Source: Rubrobacteraceae bacterium (GTDB lineage Bacteria; Actinomycetota; Rubrobacteria; Rubrobacterales; Rubrobacteraceae). Taken from it: a DNA stretch of 41,242 nt. The translations under genes and the position numbers were made by a program. Shown piece after piece: positions 39,617-41,242 of the stretch. The stretch is taken from the NCBI GenBank assembly GCA_023511405.1, contig JAIMBO010000012.1, positions 1 through 41,242 of the forward strand. Direction: 5' to 3'. Each line of letters begins with the position of its first letter. Position 1 is the stretch's first letter. The notes under the pieces are model-generated. The model worked only from the letters and a program-made list of their open reading frames with translations, searched no databases and had not been told where the DNA came from.

Positions 39617-41199
39617 GGGTCTTGCCGGAGGCGGTCCTCCGCGAGGGGACGGCTCCCTACGGCGGGAGGGTGCGCATCCTGCCTCCCGAGGTGGCGCGCC
39701 GGATCGCGGCCGGGGAGGTCATAGAGCGGCCGGCCTCCGCCGTGAAGGAGCTCGTCGAGAACGCGCTCGACGCCGGGGCCTGCAGGATCTCGATAGAGGT
39801 GGAACGCGGCGGGACCTCCCTCATCCGGGTCCAGGACGACGGGGAGGGGATGTCCCCGGAGGACGCGGAGAGGGCGCTGCTTTCGCACGCGACGAGCAAG
39901 ATCGAACGCCCGGAGGATCTCTCTTGCATAACCTCCCTCGGTTTCAGGGGCGAGGCGCTGCATTCGATGGCCTCGGTCTCCTCGCTCTCGCTCACCACCT
40001 CGAGGTGCGGCGGGCGGGGCTGGCGGGTGGAGGCGTTCTGCGGGGAGGTGCATCGTTCCGCCCCCGCCGCGCACCCACCGGGCACGACGGTCGAGGTGCG
40101 CGACCTCTTCCTGAACCTGCCGGTGCGCCGGGGTTTTCTGGGCAGCCCGCGGGCCGAGGCGAGCGCGGTCGTCTCGGTGGTCTCTTCGCTCGCGCTCGGA
40201 TGGCCCGGGGTGGGGTTCTGCCTGCGCTCGGACGGCCGCGGGGCGCTCGCGCTGCCGCCCGCCGCGGACCTGCGGGAACGGGTCGCCCAGCTCTACGGTC
40301 TCGGGCTGGCGGGGAGCCTCGTCCCGCTCGACGACGAGGTGGTCGGGGGCCTGGTGAGCCCGCTGCACGTGAGCTTCCCGACCCGGCGCTACCTGCACGT
40401 CGCCGTCAACGGACGGGTCGTCGAGCCGGACTCCTTCGCTCCGGCGGTCTTCCGGGCCTACGCCGACCTGCTGCCGAAGGGCCGCCACCCGGCGGCCTTC
40501 CTGCGGCTCGAGCTCGGCCCCGGCGAGGTGGACGTGAACGTCCATCCGGCCAAGAGCGCGGTGAGGCTGCGCGGCGGACGATCGGTGTACCCGCTGGTGG
40601 TCGGCGCGATCCGCGGCGCCCTCTCCCTCGAGCGCCGCGAGCGGGGCGCCGGACGGGGGGAGGACGGACCGGCGAATCTCCAGCTCCTGGGTCAGTTCGC
40701 CGGGCGCATGATCGTCGCCCAGAGGGGGGAGGAGCTCCTCGTCCTCGACCAGCACGGGGCGCACGAGCGCATCCTCTACGAGCGTCTGCAGAGGGACCTC
40801 AGGCGCGATCCCACGCCGCTGCGAGAGCCCGTCCCGGTGCACCTTCCGGAGGGCCTTGCGGCTGAGGTCTGGGGCTTCGAGGGGGAGCTGGAGGCGCTCG
40901 GCTTCCGGTTCGAGACGTTCGGGACGGACGCGGTGAAGCTCACGAGCGTCCCCGAAGGGACCGCTGATGCGGCCGAGGCTTTCCTCGCCGCGATAGAGAC
41001 GCTCGCGGGGGGCGAGGATCTGGCGAAAGCCCTCGCCTGCCGCGGATCGACGAGGTTCGGAGAGAGACTCAGCCAGGACCAGATGGCCCGGCTGCTGAAA
41101 GAGTGGGCGTCGTGCGAGTTCGGGGATGTCTGCCCGCACGGACGCCCGATAGTGAAGCGCATCAACCTCGCGGAGCTTCTGCGCGAGTTCAGGCGCTAG
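39613..41199 (+). CDS. mutL: DNA mismatch repair protein MutL
   Basis: The 528-residue protein has a GHKL ATPase N-terminus: ENALDAGACRI (49-59), VQDDGEGMS (73-81), SHATSKI and GFRGEALHSMA (110-120). A short linker leads to a C-terminal dimerisation/nuclease domain with DQHGAHERILYE near 380, a Gly variant of the DQHAxxExxxxE metal site of nicking MutL proteins, and CPHGRP near 507. These point to a nicking MutL as in bacteria without MutH. GTG at 39613 overlaps the mutS stop. The final 43 bases of the window after the stop hold nothing recognisable. Confidence 0.96.
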   Translation: MRVLPEAVLREGTAPYGGRVRILPPEVARRIAAGEVIERPASAVKELVENALDAGACRISIEVERGGTSLIRVQDDGEGMSPEDAERALLSHATSKIERPEDLSCITSLGFRGEALHSMASVSSLSLTTSRCGGRGWRVEAFCGEVHRSAPAAHPPGTTVEVRDLFLNLPVRRGFLGSPRAEASAVVSVVSSLALGWPGVGFCLRSDGRGALALPPAADLRERVAQLYGLGLAGSLVPLDDEVVGGLVSPLHVSFPTRRYLHVAVNGRVVEPDSFAPAVFRAYADLLPKGRHPAAFLRLELGPGEVDVNVHPAKSAVRLRGGRSVYPLVVGAIRGALSLERRERGAGRGEDGPANLQLLGQFAGRMIVAQRGEELLVLDQHGAHERILYERLQRDLRRDPTPLREPVPVHLPEGLAAEVWGFEGELEALGFRFETFGTDAVKLTSVPEGTADAAEAFLAAIETLAGGEDLAKALACRGSTRFGERLSQDQMARLLKEWASCEFGDVCPHGRPIVKRINLAELLREFRR

Positions 41200-41242
41200 T
41201 CCCTCTCGGATACGCCGCATGCGCCCCGTACCCACGGACCCC

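Noticed and set aside
39505-41235. Long minus-strand frame opposite mutL
   Set aside because: It mirrors mutL exactly, is rich in Arg, Glu and Pro without motifs, and has no ribosome site.

Overview
The window looks like a chromosome segment of a high-GC actinobacterium of the Rubrobacter type (inference). The reasons are a linked mutS-mutL pair (absent from most Actinobacteria but expected in the deep Rubrobacter branch), F420/flavin-type LLM and PPOX proteins, a tandem DUF427 protein, and an IclR-type regulator divergent from leuCD, as in other actinobacteria. The window has two parts. The right part (about 23.1-41.2 kb) is very GC-rich; one 60-base stretch, 27181-27240, holds 48 G/C. The left part (1-23.1 kb) is visibly lower in GC and carries mobile-element remnants.

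Left part: from 18438 down to 312 a long minus-strand gene train, with many 4-14 nt overlaps, encodes a carbohydrate uptake and catabolism system. In transcription order it has an FGGY kinase (A), a histidine phosphatase, an ABC importer (lipoprotein binding protein, two permeases, two different ATPases), a D-2-hydroxyacid dehydrogenase, FGGY kinase B, a class II aldolase, FGGY kinase C, a HAD-IIA phosphatase, an RpiB-type isomerase, FGGY kinase D, a FucA-like class II aldolase and an AraM-like glycerol-1-phosphate dehydrogenase. A DeoR-family regulator is transcribed divergently. The intergenic region between it and the train holds a candidate promoter overlapped by one arm of a perfect 8-bp inverted repeat. 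The substrate cannot be read from sequence. A polyol or ketose that is phosphorylated, oxidised or isomerised, and split by an aldolase fits the gene set. The FucA-like gene sits in an AT-richer segment between two 313-bp direct repeats that duplicate the kinase D / dehydrogenase junction, so it is a recent insertion that left both flanking genes intact.

Boundary: an IS630 transposase fragment lies at the left edge and a decayed IS5-family copy at 19.6-20.4 kb. A HTH gene and a large serine recombinase follow at 20.6-22.4 kb. The recombinase reading frame runs into the 3' end of a convergent cas6 gene. The last recombinase residues are antisense cas6 sequence, and the last Cas6 residues are antisense recombinase sequence. 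This looks like an integration junction. The sugar operon may be cargo of a recombinase-borne island inserted in cas6 (inference). No CRISPR array or other cas gene is visible here.

Right part: an operon of trpS, a small winged-helix protein and an ABC-class predicted ATPase; a PaaI-type thioesterase; an IclR regulator divergent from a SAM methyltransferase-leuC-leuD operon; an alpha/beta hydrolase divergent from an LLM oxidoreductase-PPOX pair around a 19-bp palindrome; a tandem DUF427 protein; an APC permease; an OsmC protein; an NAD-dependent epimerase/dehydratase overlapping a nucleoside hydrolase that has no ordinary start codon; and mutS-mutL. The last 43 bases hold nothing I recognise.
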